DNA from: Jaapia argillacea MUCL 33604
Taxonomy: Eukaryota; Basidiomycota; Agaricomycetes; Jaapiales; Jaapiaceae
NCBI GenBank assembly: GCA_000697665.1
Contig: KL197709.1
Span: 2,293,599 to 2,357,598, forward strand
DNA length: 64,000 nt
Direction: 5' to 3'
Both the position numbers and the translations under genes were made by a program. This document shows, piece by piece, positions 44,878 to 56,852 of this stretch. The notes beneath the pieces are model-generated. The model saw only the letters and a program-made list of their open reading frames with translations. It was not told the origin of the DNA and made no database searches. Position 1 is the stretch's first letter. Each line of letters starts with the position of its first letter.

Positions 44878-45923
44878 ATGTCAATGCAAGTCTGGATAGT
44901 ATTGTATGAACCATCTTTGGTCTCGGACGAGGTCGGTTTTTGCCTCAATCGCCTCATCGGAATCCAGCTCATCACCACCCCTTAGCTATATCGCAGGGCG
45001 CTCCGTCTCGTCGATGTTGAGTCACAAACAAGAATAGGTCGCTATTACCGTCGAGACGATGCATGCAGTCAGTCCCTCGTCTCCAAGGAAATGTTGCTCG
45101 TCTGACTCCTTTCTCAAGGATGCCTCCTGGGTCGTCTGCTCCCTCGTCTGCTGTTAAAGCAACGAGGCTTACCGCTGAAATCCATGGTTTTTGGCGCTTC
45201 GGAATCCGGAAAGCCGTATATCGTAAGCTGACCACTATTTTCGTGGATAAAAATATCTGGAAACTCAACAGGCTCGCCGTGAATCCCAGAGAACACCACT
45301 TGACCCGTCAATAGCCTACAATATCTCTCATGACAATGGCTTGGTAGCGATGGCGTTCACATCGGGGGGCCATTCAGCTTCCCAGGTCGGGGTTGATGTT
45401 ATGCAAGTCAAATTGCCACCTCGCGAAACATTCAGAAATTTTGTGTTCAGTTTCAAAGAACAGGTATGTTATCCATTACCAAACTCCTGATCCGTGCCAT
45501 CGTTTGCTCATAAAAGTCTAAATCCTCCGGTGATTGCATTGGACACCGTTACAGTTAACAGTCGTTGAGCAGCGATCGTTGCTAACCCCAGGGTTGTCCG
45601 AGCGGGATGCACTACGGCGCTTTTTCTTGCTATGGACGATGAAGGAGGCGTATACAAAGGCTTTGGGCATGGGACTGGGCTTCGATTTCCGTCGGGTGGA
45701 ATACAACATTGTGGAGAATGTAGTGCGCATCGATGGTGCAGTTCCGAAGGGTTGGGAATTCGTGACATTCGATGTCCACGAAGGCGGGAACCCTTATGTC
45801 GGGGTGACAGCAAGACATATTGGCGGAGAGAAGACCACTGTGTGCCATCGTCCGCCAGGCAGCTGGCTCGTTCGCGCTCCGGCGGATACATTGCTGCAGA
45901 GAGCCATCACAGAACTGCATTGA
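44878..45923 (+). CDS. 4'-phosphopantetheinyl transferase (Sfp type)
   Basis: This enzyme loads the phosphopantetheine arm from CoA onto carrier domains: alpha-aminoadipate reductase (Lys2), polyketide synthases and peptide synthetases. Five exons give about 285 residues. The N-terminus is MSMQVWIVLYEPSLVSDE. After two introns come RCLLGRLLPRLL and MVFGASESGKPYI. The Mg/CoA-binding GxD motif is VGVDVM, and the WxxKEAxxK motif is LWTMKEAYTKALGMGLGFDF. The intron before LTVVEQ is about 90 bases, longer than most here. No polyketide synthase or peptide synthetase gene lies in the window, so it is probably the cell's general activating enzyme. Confidence 0.88.
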
Positions 45924-46073
45924 TCCTATTCTACACACGGTAAGTTATAATGCCAAATTCATAACAAGCCACCCATCTAATAACGATCTATTTACTAGGA
46001 ATTATAGTCCGGAAAAGTATCAACGGAACCGTACTACTTTTTTGATGCGTAGTAATCTTGTAAACCCCCCTAA

Positions 46074-47135
46074 TCAATATACCAGGAAATCATCTGTACT
46101 TATATTTGACTCTTCTCCATCGCGCTCGGGAACGACAACCGAACTCAACGGCCCAGCCTGCCATACCCTTCGATCATGCCCCTCGTCACGTTTGAAAGAT
46201 CCCCAGTGAATGCCACATAGTTCGAAAGTCGAGAGTTCAGGGAGTCCAGCCAGTTTGGCGGCCACTTGTTCATAGAATTCCTGGAAAGGTTGCTCGTTGA
46301 GCAAAGGACGAAAACGTGACGGAAAACTGAGCCTCACAGAGGTCGGTAGGACCGAAAAGTCGTCAACAGCCATAAGGCGGAGATATGCGATGGACGGTAT
46401 ATGTCGAGCGAGGGTGTCAAGAACTGTAACCGGAGCCATCCTCGTCATGGCGCCGAGTGCCGCAATGGGCGCTGTTGACCGAGCCAGATCTCCGATGCTC
46501 TCCTCCGTCAACTCGCCATTGTAGAGGTGCACAGTTTCCACCGGACGTCCGGGGACGATCTCCTTCGCCGCCGTCGCCGACCCGATGAACTGATTTAAAT
46601 TGGGAATGGAGGTTGAGGGTAGGGATGCACACGGATGGTGAGAAGAGGTGGGGGCGGAATCGACTTGGAGCTCGATTAGGGTGGGAGTTTCGGCGAGGAA
46701 GTGCGCCACGTGCGAGTCTAACGGAAACGAGCAAGTGAAGTGCCTCAGATGATGGTATGTCGTATGGGTGCCGAGGCTGGAGTCCAAGACCCAGCTTGCG
46801 TTGGGGTCGATCAGAAGGCTGAGGGACGTAAGTCTCGTCATGCCCGACAATGCCCTGGCGAGGAGTTGGTAGAATGCGGGGAAGGGAGATGTCCGACCAT
46901 CGTCAATAACGATAGAGAAGGACCGAACGGTCGCAGCAATGTCTCGTCGCTTTGCGAGAGTCGCGACGACCGAAATGTTCCGTGCCCAGGGAGACACAGA
47001 GACATGACGATAAAGGAACCGCTGAGATGCTGGACACAGCCAGGAGGAGGTCCGGGCGAGTGAAACCAGGTCTGCAGGGCAGAGGTTTTGGCAGATGCCG
47101 TCTAAGAGTTCGAAGGGGAGGGTGGAAAGAGACAT
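46074..47135 (-). CDS. F-box protein
   Basis: This is an intronless protein of about 353 residues. An N-terminal F-box begins LSTLPFELLDGICQNLCPAD and continues LVSLARTSSWLCPASQRFLY. The rest forms loose leucine-rich segments, as in many Agaricomycete F-box proteins (HLRHFTCSFPLDSHVAHFLA, IPSIAYLRLMAVDDFSVL). By family, it should bind Skp1 in an SCF ubiquitin ligase and recruit an unknown target. I chose the ATG at 47135 because the F-box starts four residues later; an upstream in-frame ATG at 47225 has no support. Fungal genomes hold many such genes. It is divergent from MSD1 (437 bp between). Confidence 0.82.
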   Translation of the reverse strand: MSLSTLPFELLDGICQNLCPADLVSLARTSSWLCPASQRFLYRHVSVSPWARNISVVATLAKRRDIAATVRSFSIVIDDGRTSPFPAFYQLLARALSGMTRLTSLSLLIDPNASWVLDSSLGTHTTYHHLRHFTCSFPLDSHVAHFLAETPTLIELQVDSAPTSSHHPCASLPSTSIPNLNQFIGSATAAKEIVPGRPVETVHLYNGELTEESIGDLARSTAPIAALGAMTRMAPVTVLDTLARHIPSIAYLRLMAVDDFSVLPTSVRLSFPSRFRPLLNEQPFQEFYEQVAAKLAGLPELSTFELCGIHWGSFKRDEGHDRRVWQAGPLSSVVVPERDGEESNISTDDFLVY

Positions 47136-47572
47136 TGGTGGCCTGTATGAAAATGATGGCGGCCTTTTATCAGTTTGCCAGGTGCCTTTCAAGGATGCGG
47201 GGGTAATTGGGGATAGCGAGATCACCGGTGACTAGTTAAGGTGGTGACTTGGACGTGTGAAGGAGCTCAAAGGAACCTTTTCAGAGAAGGTGAGGGCATG
47301 AGCAGGGTCTGAATGGAGAGAACGGCATTGTTTGGACGGCTAGGACTTTATAAGAGACGAACTAATTGGGAGACACCCAACACAGGCATGAGGCAGATAA
47401 AAACCCGAAGAAATCATCGATATCCAATGCACAATTCCAGGTCTTCCCGGCCAAGGTTCAAACGGCGTTCCTCGTCTTACCTAAGCTCCCCCCATCACCC
47501 TCCAACACGCTTCTCTCTTCCGTTCTTTCATTTTTCTGTCTCTCTTCTCACCTATCGCAATATCCTTTGCGA
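47136..47572. other. Head-to-head promoter region
   Basis: This lies between the F-box gene and MSD1. The MSD1 side (47,480-47,570) is C/T-rich. No separate gene is visible. Confidence 0.4.
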
Positions 47573-50392
47573 ATGCGTTTCCTCTCTCTCGTTTCCTCGG
47601 CTCCCCGCACCACGCAGCTGGCGTATGGTACTTATTCTTCCTCCAAACTTACGACATCTTCGGGGTCTCTGCGGCTTAAAGCCAACACCAGAACCTTCTG
47701 CTCTTATTCACGAGCATCTGAAGAATTACGTGGCCTAGCTCACTGTGGTCAGAACCTCTTGCCTTGCCCCACCTACTCCGTCTCAAATTTGACGGTTTCG
47801 TCAGGGCCATACCCCAGTAGGACCCACACATGTGGCGCCTTGACTGCCGCTGACGCCGGTTCTCGCGTCGTTTTGACCGGATGGCTGCAACCTGGACGGT
47901 AAATGACTTGAATATGCTATCTCTTGTAAACCTCGCTCCAACTTCGGATTGCTAGACAAGCGTCCAAGAACGTGGTGTTTTTCCCGATCAGGGATTCCAC
48001 TGGAACAACTCAACTGTTGGCAATTCGTGCTCGTGACGGAGCAAAGGATGTTGTCTCCGGTCTCTCTGATGTTCCTCCAGAATCAACTGTTGTTATCGAG
48101 GGTGAAGTGACGTTGAGACCCGCAAAATCACAACGACCCGTACGCTTCCTTCAAAGCCCTATCTCTAGCGTAGCCGAATTTTAAAAACGTATTGTCAGGA
48201 CCCAACGGGTCAGATAGAGGTCCTGATTGACAACTTTACAGTCTTGAACGCCGCGGACCGCAACATGCCCTTCATGCCATCGGACACCGAAAACCTGGTG
48301 CGTGATTTCCATTCTTTGTAGTTACCGGAAATTCACATCCGGGACACGCTTCCTCCAGGCTAATGAAGATTTGCGTGCTCGTTACCGCTATCTTGATCTT
48401 CGCCGACCTGCCCTCTCTGATAATCTGCGGAAGAGGAGCAAGGTTGCACAACTAGTGCGCTCCGTCCTCCACGACGAAGGTGGGCAAGTCTCATCAGCTG
48501 CTCAATCGTGGAATATCTATGAAACCTTGATCTTTGCAGACTTCCTCGAGGTGGAAACACCTTTGTTGCTGAAATCTTCTCCGGAAGGCGCACGAGAATT
48601 CATTGTCCCCACTCGTATTTCTTCGGACTCTGAACCCTCATTTTATGCCTTGTCCCAGTCACCCCAGCAGCCCAAACAACTACTGATATGCTCAGGCGGA
48701 GTTGACAAGTATTTCCAGGTCGCCAAATGCTTCCGGGATGAAGACGGTCGCAAGGACAGACAACCAGAATTCACCCAAATCGATATGGAGATGGCCTTTG
48801 TATCATGGGGTACTAAGGAACCTGTTACAACTGATAAATGGAGAATTGGAGGACACGAAGTACGTGATGTCGTGGAAAGGATCGTCAAGAGAATCTGGCG
48901 GGATGTCGAACGCATTACTTTGCCCGAGAGGTTCCCAGTATTGACCTACCAAGAGGCTATGTCTCGTGTGAGCAGGTCATCTTCCATATCATATAAGCTG
49001 TGCACATTCAATGCCATTCGTTTCCTTGTCAGTATGGTTCAGATAAACCCGACACACGGTTTGGACTTGAGGCCAGCAACTTTCAATTGGGATCTTCCAT
49101 TCAGTCAATGACCCTCGCTCATTCCCCAGATCTTGGATATTACACATTTACTGCCTTCTACGTTGTGTGAGGCAGTCGAAGGCGATGGGGACATCGTGGA
49201 ATGCCTTATCGTCCGAAGATCGGAAGACACCCCCTTTATTTGTGCCGCAGAAGAACTCATACAGAGCGATGCAAGCCACAAACTGGTAAGATTAATTGTG
49301 GATGGACTGCTGGAAAATCGGTCATGAACACCACTTATAGACAGGGATCACCATCACTCAGGACAACCACTCAAACTGGCTCTTCAACATTCCAGCCGTC
49401 GGCCAATGGTTTTCGCCCACTGATGTCATTCAAGATCCAAAATTAAACCAGAACCTTCGTCTCGACATTGGGGATTCAATATGGATCACTCGTCGTAAAC
49501 GAGCGCCAGAGGTATGTTTCCGAATTTCACATCTACCCACGTAGGTTCACAGCGCCGTCAGGGAGGATCAACAATTCTTGGACAAGTCAGGCTTCAGGTT
49601 GCTGATAAGGCCCATTCACGGGGTACGAGAGATTTTTCGACGTCATCATCTTGATATATGCCCAAACCATCACTCTCAGGAGAGTACACTCCCACAACGA
49701 CCCCTCATTTTCTCTGGGTCACGGAGTTCCCTCTATTCACGCATGCAGACGAGGACAAAGATTTCTTGGCTCATGGGCGATGGAGCAGCTCACACCACCC
49801 ATTCACCGCTCCCATGTGGCAAGACATTGAGGCTATGTACTCAGGCCGCATAGCATCCGTTCGTGTTTTAGGCTGATCTGATAGCTGATCAATCATCGTA
49901 ACTCTCGTCCATCCAATCAGGTTCGCGGCCAACATTACGACCTTGTGTTGAACGGCGTTGAGATTGGTGGGGGATCTGTCCGAGTACACGACCCCGTAAT
50001 GCAAGAGTACATCTTTTCCAATGTGCTGCAGGTTCGTGTTGTTTCACTCTATATAAAGTTAACCTTGCTGTATTCTTAAGCCCGCACGTGCCAGCTTGAC
50101 GACAAAGAGAAGGCTTCATTCGATCACCTCCTGCATGCCCTCAAATGCGGTGCCCCGCCTCATGGAGGAATTGCTCTCGGTAACATGCTCTCTCCATTCG
50201 AATGTAGCACCCCCATCTTAATTTTCTCTACGACTAGGATTCGACCGATTGATGTCCATACTTTGCAAGACCCCATCGATTCGCGACGTTATCGCGTTTC
50301 CCAAAACAAGTGCAGGAACGGATCCTCTTTTCAAGAGCCCTGCACCGGTCAATAAGGAAGTATTGTATCAATATGGTATTCAGGCAAGGTAG
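47573..50392 (+). CDS. MSD1: Mitochondrial aspartyl-tRNA synthetase
   Basis: This is a bacterial-type class II synthetase that charges mitochondrial tRNA-Asp. The protein is about 680 residues in a dozen exons. A Ser/Arg-rich N-terminus ([20 protein letters not shown]) is consistent with mitochondrial import. The OB-fold anticodon domain shows [20 protein letters not shown]. Class II motif 1 lies in [12 protein letters not shown] and [20 protein letters not shown]. Motif 2 is [20 protein letters not shown], followed by [10 protein letters not shown]. After the GAD-like insertion comes [20 protein letters not shown]. Motif 3 is [20 protein letters not shown], then [16 protein letters not shown], and the protein ends GIQAR. 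The introns are short GT-AG types. The bacterial-type insertion separates it from the cytosolic enzyme. Confidence 0.93.
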
Positions 50393-50524
50393 AGTGTACA
50401 TATACCCCATGGAGATCCTAATCCAGGTCATAAACGTGCTATGCTCACGAAATAGAGATCACAAAAAGAAATGCAGGAACTGAGTCCGGCTGATGTATGT
50501 ACAGGGTCGAAGAGATGTGAGACG

Positions 50525-52351
50525 CTAGGACGTCACAGGCACCCCCGCATTAACCTCAGGCGTCCGACTACGCTCTGGCGATAAGTCCGGGGGCGGTGGT
50601 GTTGTCTGGCTGGGGAAATTAACCGAATTTCGAGGGGTGAGAGTATTCTCTCTACTGTGAGAGAAGGTGGATGATGAGGGGTCTACAAGTGTATAAGCTC
50701 CCCATGTACTATCCTCGTGATGGACTCCATTCGACCGAGGTGTTGGGGTCTGATCTACCTCAGGGGTGGTCTTGTCTGACCCATTGGTTCGCGGAATACC
50801 CTCGTCAATCATTGCCAACACACTCCGCAATTTTGACTCCGATTTCCTCGAATGGTGAGCGGGTAGAGTTTGAATGGAAGGATGTGAATGTCGACGTGAT
50901 GATGAACCGGGAGGACTTGTTGAACGTGGCGGAGTGGAAGAGGTCGGTAGGGAGACACCGGGTGATATTGTATCTGCCCACGGTGTGCTTGGCTCCGACT
51001 GGTAGAAACCGCCAGGCGCATTACCGCCACCCGAGTTCATCCAGGATGTGATGTTAGATGAGGTGAGACCACCGTCTCGATGCTCTAATTCAGGTGTTGA
51101 CGTTAGGGGTGTCGCGGCGGGTGACGGTGTGGTAAGGATAGATAGCGGGGCTAGGATACTGAAGATTTGGTCTTCCGCTTGTGGAGGCCCGTAAGAGTCG
51201 AATGGATCAGGAACAGATTGAAGCATAGGTTCGATCACAGGGTCTGAACTAATAGAGCAAAGAAGTTCAGGTTAAAATATCAACGCGACAGCCTACGTGG
51301 ACAGACGTACGCTTTCGCAGTGAACCTATCGAAAGTGTCCAATGTGGAGCGAACAACCAAAGAAACCTATCAGACAAAGTCAATTTTGGATCTGAAGAGG
51401 CCTTAGAAGAAGCTTTACAAACCTTTCCTTGCACAACATCCCACACTTCTTCTTCGTGTTCCAGAACTTCCTGATAATGTTGTCCCTTCAGTTCATCTAG
51501 TTCATCCACCTGTCTCTGAAGGACGGTTAATGCTTCTCGGAAGGACTGTAAATCTGTAAATCGAAGTCAATAGACATCCAGGTCTTTCGTTCGGACGACT
51601 CACTTCTGCCTTTCTTATGCATATTAGACATCTCAGTGTCCCTGATAAACCGACTCTTTTCTCTCAACACTTTCTCATAGGAGGCAGACCGATCCTGATC
51701 GAGTGGTCAGAAAGGGGCAACCTCAAGAGACTCAGGGGCATACCGCTACGACTGAGCGATAGTCATCCAGATGTTGTCTCAGAGGCTTTTCGAATTTTCG
51801 GTCGAGTGTTTCTGACTAGAGAGGCCGGTTACGGTTGATGAGTAGAGCCCTGAGGGGAAAAACTCACCAGAACATGCCAATGATTGCTCATAAGATGGTG
51901 AAGGCCTGAAGCGGCCTGAAATCGAGTCCCAGCTTCATATCTCGGACCTTTCAACCTAATCAACGACCTCAGACCCATCCCTTTCGAAAAAATGGCTCAG
52001 GGACCTACGATGCACATGACTGCATAGCGTCCGCGAATGCGGCCGTTGCAGTAGCCATGGTCACCAAAGCAGCGCGATAGTTGGCACAAGTGGACATGAG
52101 CTGTCAAGGAAATGGATTTTCAGCGGTCAGACAGCACCTAAATCATATCGCACACTCACATTCTCGTATGCCTGTATGCTAGCCTTGAGATTGGCCCGAG
52201 TAATGATCCTCTCTGGACCTTCAGCGCCAAAATTCATGGCAGAGGCATTTGTAGCCTCAGAGAAGGTCGGAGACGGCGGCCCTGGAGGCACAGTATGTCT
52301 CCCAGCATTTGTAGACACTGCTAATGAGCGAAGCGAGCGAGCTCGGGGCAT
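50525..52351 (-). CDS. IMD/BAR-like membrane-curving protein
   Basis: This resembles fungal proteins with an I-BAR (IMD)-type helical domain that bind membranes and cytoskeleton regulators. About six exons. The start is MPRARSLRSLAVSTNAGRHT, then RANLKASIQAYENLMSTCAN, ALVTMATATAAFADAMQSCA, LHHLMSNHWHVL, and LDRKFEKPLRQHLDDYRSVV. SASYEKVLREKSRFIRDTEM and ELKGQHYQEVLEHEEEVWDV continue the coiled helices. The C-terminal 230 residues are Ser/Thr/Pro-rich and disordered. Helix periodicity and the order of blocks support the call; the fold is inferred, not proven. It is divergent from IMG1 with a 170 bp shared promoter, and tail to tail with MSD1. Confidence 0.75.
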
Positions 52352-52521
52352 ATTTCGACGAGGAAAAGCGGCAGAGCTTGAACGCTATCGCTTGGGCGCA
52401 GCGGCAGAGTGGGTAAATGGTGGAAATGCGCACGTGGACCCAAACATATCGGTCCTCGGTAAAGGCCGATCCCTATTCCTGTCTCCATTTGTCCTTCCGC
52501 CAACCATTGCAGTTTGCAGAA

Positions 52522-53043
52522 ATGTTGTCGGGACTATGTCGAGGACTGGCGAGGTCAATGTCGACGGCCACGGCGCCTTACCCGTTCTCTAAAGTCGCCA
52601 TTATCCCCCCAGCACCCGCCGCACCACCCGCTGCTCTACGCCAGGGAAAGGGACTTATGCCCTACCTTCAAAGAACTCTTCCCAGTCCCGAAAAACAAAA
52701 ACTACTCGACACACTCTTTTCGCGGAGACACCCCGACCGTCTTCTCCCTGGCTCGGTGCTGACGGTTATCCTGAATCACGCACCGACGACCTTTTCTGGA
52801 GTCCTATTGTCAATCCGTCGACGCGGACCTGACACGTCTTTCGTGCTTCGGAACGTGATCAATCGGACGGGTGTAGAGATGCAGTTCTTTGTGAGCTCAC
52901 CTCATGTGAAGGAGATTAAGGTGGTGCAGGGTGCTGGAGGATCTGGAGGAAAGCAAGGAAGGAGGATGCGTCGGGCCAAGTTGTTCTACCTTAGAGATTC
53001 ACCAGAAAAGATGTCCGCCATTTCGGCAGGTATCAAGAACTAG
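52522..53043 (+). CDS. IMG1: Mitochondrial ribosomal protein bL19m
   Basis: This is a large-subunit protein of the mitoribosome. It is intronless, 173 residues. The N-terminus MLSGLCRGLARSMSTATAPY is a probable targeting signal. The bL19 fold begins with LLPGSVLTVILNHAPTTFSG, then VLLSIRRRGPDTSFVLRNVI and RTGVEMQFFVSSPHVKEIKV. It ends with the basic GRRMRRAKLFYLRDSPEKMS. The last motif (RRAKLYYLR in bacteria) is diagnostic. The start at 52522 is the one that yields a targeting signal; upstream in-frame sequence belongs to the shared promoter. Confidence 0.93.
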   Translation: MLSGLCRGLARSMSTATAPYPFSKVAIIPPAPAAPPAALRQGKGLMPYLQRTLPSPEKQKLLDTLFSRRHPDRLLPGSVLTVILNHAPTTFSGVLLSIRRRGPDTSFVLRNVINRTGVEMQFFVSSPHVKEIKVVQGAGGSGGKQGRRMRRAKLFYLRDSPEKMSAISAGIKN

Positions 53044-53422
53044 GTATGTTTGTATCCCTCCATACTTGACCTGCGTTATTCACCTTCAAACCCAGACGTT
53101 CTCGTTTCTACCCTCTTTGCAGAGTTAGCCTTCTCGACTGTAGCCAGAGCGATTTATCCGGCGCGGGCACGAAATTGGGGGGCTGGCTCATAATGTGTAT
53201 ATGTCGCAGACAACCTCCAAGATATCGGGACCTGGTGCGGGATAGCAACCATGCGAGTGAATGGACAAGTAACAAAACAACTGCCAGCAATTTTGAAGAG
53301 GGGGTGAAACGACAGATCATACGGTAATACTATGCAAGGCGCCCTCGTCGACTCACAACAGAAAGTCAAGTAAATAGCAAGGATATGCAGGAAAATAGCT
53401 GTACAACGCTCGAGTCCATGGC
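53044..53422. other. Tail-to-tail intergenic region
   Basis: This lies between the 3' ends of IMG1 and PAB2. An apparent antisense frame (minus 53,154-53,615) is 3' sequence of PAB2. Nothing else is called. Confidence 0.4.
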
Positions 53423-54322
53423 TCAGAATCCGCGACCTCTGCCCCTTCAACGAGTTATGAGCTTCAGAGATACAACGGAAGCACAGTAACTCACCTGCCC
53501 CTGCCTCGGTTATAAGGAGTGTAACCTTGATATCCACCACGAAATCCGCCCCGGTAGCCTCCCCTGTAACCACCTCCACCTCCCCGTCCACGACCACGGT
53601 TGAAGCCTGGGACATTCGTCCGTTTGGCCGTGACCTAGATAAGCGTGAACGGAGTGAGAATCTAATCTGACAGATAAAGGGACGTATATACCTTGATCAG
53701 GCGACCCCGGAATAAGGAGTTATCTAATGACAATGCTGCGTCTACATGTTCTGGTTCCGAAAACTCTACATATGCATAACTATGAGAAAAGTCAGTCTTT
53801 AGTGCACCATGGAAGAGTCGGTGAACGTACCCTTTTGGATGTCCAGTGAACTTGTCGCAAAGAATCGTAACTCGGTTGATTGTCCCAGCAGCTTGGAAGT
53901 GTTGTTGAATCTCCTCTGGTGTCGAAGCATAGTCAACCTAACCCCAGACCAGAACGATCAACACTGGCATTAGGTCATCGAGATGTAATACTCACATTCC
54001 CAACATAAACGCTTCTACTATCCGCCATCATTTTGTCGTCCTCGGTTTCCATTGGGACACCAGCATCACTCTCCCCCTCTTGTCCTTTCTCTGCTGCGGC
54101 TTGTAGCTCCCGAAGCTTTTTGGCTTCACGTTCCATCTCTTCTACTCTCTGCTTCATGAGTTCGAGCTCCTGCAAAGCAAGATGAGGGGTGGCTGGGTGT
54201 TCAGTCCAAGTTCGGCTAGGCACTGAGGGTGAGGAGGCGTTACATACTTTGGTCTCTGCTTCCTCGTCATCTTGGATAGTATGCTCGCCGTTTACGTGCT
54301 CTGAGCTGCCAACGTCAGCCAT
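53423..54322 (-). CDS. PAB2: Nuclear polyadenylate-binding protein 2
   Basis: This is the PABPN1/Pab2 homologue, binding nuclear poly(A) tails and influencing polyadenylation and exosome decay. Six exons give about 195 residues. The acidic start [20 protein letters not shown] leads to the coiled helix [20 protein letters not shown]. One RRM follows: RNP2 SVYVGN, then [29 protein letters not shown], and RNP1 YAYVEFSE. The tail is a Gly/Arg-rich RGG domain ([19 protein letters not shown]) ending GRGRGF after a final intron. Coiled helix, one RRM and RGG tail in that order are diagnostic. Confidence 0.93.
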
Positions 54323-56852
54323 GATTGAGTTCAAGTTCAAGTGTGGGGTAGAAAAGCAGGGGTGCTGGAACCTGGTTGAAGTGGTGGTGATGTGTGAAGT
54401 CAGTGAAGTTGGACGAGCTGTGGCCAAAAAGTTCGTTGTAACGTGGCAGTCACTTTGTCACGCATCCTCTACTCGTTGCAGTACTAGTGCCGCCGCTGCT
54501 AAGTGCTAAACACTCGTTCATTGGAACAGAGTCCCTCTCGACGCTATTCTGCTGGAGATCCAAAGCGGTTGCTCGCTTACCGCTTGGATGATGATTTAGT
54601 CGAACCATCACTTACTTCCTAATCACCAAGTAAGTTCTCCGGGATACGTGAGCTCCTCCAAGTCCTCCAACATTCATGTCCGACCATTGGCGGTACCCTC
54701 ATCGGCAGCTCGAGCGTGGCAACATCCTCTGACGCCATTATCAAACCAGATTAAGCCGCAGGGAGACTTCGAAATGACGACGAATGTCTCGTCAAGTTGG
54801 AGTCAGTTGATCTAGTTGGTGAAATCAAGTGTTTTCAGCGACAGTCGGCTCTGAACAAGGTAGCTGATCCCATCGGTAGGATAAAGCCGGAGAGTTGGAC
54901 ATTGTCCTGGAAGGTCGGAGACTGCTACAAGCCGACCTTTTCATTCAATGAAGACGTCAAATGCTCAGGTCGGTAATGGGCTTGCCGCTCGCGACGGCGA
55001 TTAACCAAAGACATGGTAATGGGCGGATATGACAGGATGATGTATACTATATGTAAGTGTTAAGCACAAGCTGTTTCCCTGTCAACGACCTTCGTTTACG
55101 CGTTTGTGGTTCTCAATGACACAGATCTCGAGGAGCTTACCAGTGATTAGATGTGTTACGTTTTGGTGTTTCACTAACTCATCAGGGAGGGAGGGTGTTG
55201 AGCTCATTCGGCATGATAATGCATGAACGCTGCATCTACATAGCGTCTCAGAGAACTAGTGTATGAAGACTTATCATACGACAATTTTTCAGGCGACCGG
55301 CTTTCGCTCCGAGCTGCGTTGAGTGGACAGCAAATAGTAAACGAAGCAGTGCTGCAATTTCATGAAGATGGTACAAAGTAGCGCCATATAGAACCTCTTG
55401 GGAGACGGAACGGATTGACCTCCTCCAGCACGAGGCAAGCAGTGCGACACGAGGCAGAAGTGTCATCAACTTTTGGGAAGGTGATGTGTCGTGTTGAGGA
55501 GCGTGGTCGGAAAAAAGACACCCAGATTTACGTCTAGCGAGGAAATCAACGGGTACTGCGCGGCACCTAAGTCCGTCCGCTCTGTGCAAGACCCTCAATC
55601 CTGTGCATAGAAGTCGAGGTTTAATCGAATAGACGACCTGGATATTGACAGGTGTGTAAAGTGGGGTGAAAGTTTGCAGTGTTTGTGGTATGTCGTCTCC
55701 GAAGACTAGGAATCATCGGTATCGTCGCCAGTTAAGGGATATTCCCTTGGAATATACAACGCCGTCTGCTTCGGTGGAAAGCGGGCATTCGTTATCATCT
55801 AGCCATAACAATTAGTGAAAGAAAGGAAAAATTGGACTGAACACAGTATAGCCGTCTGTCGGGACGGAGGCTCGTCTTGGGCTGAATGTCATCACAAGGC
55901 TGGCATCTCGCCGATGTTATCAGACTTCAAAGCTGCCGATGCCCCTTGGAGAATTGTATGGTGAAATTTCCCGCGATTGAGGAAACGACAAGGGGGGAAT
56001 GTTGTCCAGGGGCGAGCGGAAATGAAGGTTCTAGTGGTATCGTCAAATCAACCGTAATGATGGAATGGAGGGTTCCACCTGGGTGCAGGATGGATGAAGA
56101 GCAAGATACACTCGTTGTTCGGCTGCGACACATTTGTGGGTGTCATGCGGCGCTGCTTGGAGCATCGATCCGTAGATATCTGCTTTGCATGATGGGACAA
56201 AAAGATTGCTGAAGCCTGAAGGCGCACAATAACGAAACTCGCCCCGATGCGGCTAACTTACAATGTCCAAAAACAGTATCTGTACAGAGGGCTTGCTTGG
56301 GCCAACGAACAAAAGCATCTGCGAACGACTAGAGCACCTGTATTGTCCAGTCAGTGTGGAGGGTTCAGCATAGTCTTGTCAACCTTAAAAGTGAAAATTG
56401 AAGAAACAATGACATTCCACATACCAGGAAATGGGAAGGGGGCAGTGCTCAGACTCCGATCGCCCACCGCAGAGCTTCGGTGAGCGGTGACACCGAAGAC
56501 AATCGGAAGGGGCGCTTATTATACTGAGATTAGGCTCGTCAATCTTGAAACCGACTTCCAAAAGCATCTAGCTGACTCGGAGGGCCTATAAGTATCAGCT
56601 GTGTGTCCATATGTAACGCTTGACTTTTCCCCCCGATTCGCCACTCGAGAATAGCCTCGTACGTCAAGTGCAGGTGGTCGTTGCCGTCTTCTTCAGGATC
56701 AACTGCGTGGTTTCAGCCAAATCTTTGTGTTCTACCTTGGTTCTACCAATCCTCCCCTGTACCGCCACGTGGGCGGAATCGTGCGATCTGATCTTGCCGT
56801 AAACTTCGGCCATTTCTCTTACGTGACTTCATCCCTCCCCTTACTTGTTCCT
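54323..56852. other. Gene-poor interval
   Basis: Between PAB2 and the Zn2Cys6 gene I find no complete gene. A minus-strand frame at 55,248-55,598 is discussed separately. A plus-strand frame at 55,886-56,212 (108 codons, Cys-rich) has no recognisable domain. The segment near 56,700-56,850 is likely promoter and leader of the downstream regulator. Confidence 0.45.
55248..55598 (-). pseudogene. Possible F-box-like gene fragment
   Basis: This is a 116-codon open frame. The segment SIRSVSQEVLYGATLYHLHE followed by a Leu-rich run resembles the end of an F-box and the start of its Leu-rich partner in Agaricomycete F-box proteins. The usual LP-start of the F-box is not seen, and no further exons were found. 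It may be a fragment of a decayed F-box gene or a chance frame. Confidence is low. Confidence 0.22.
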
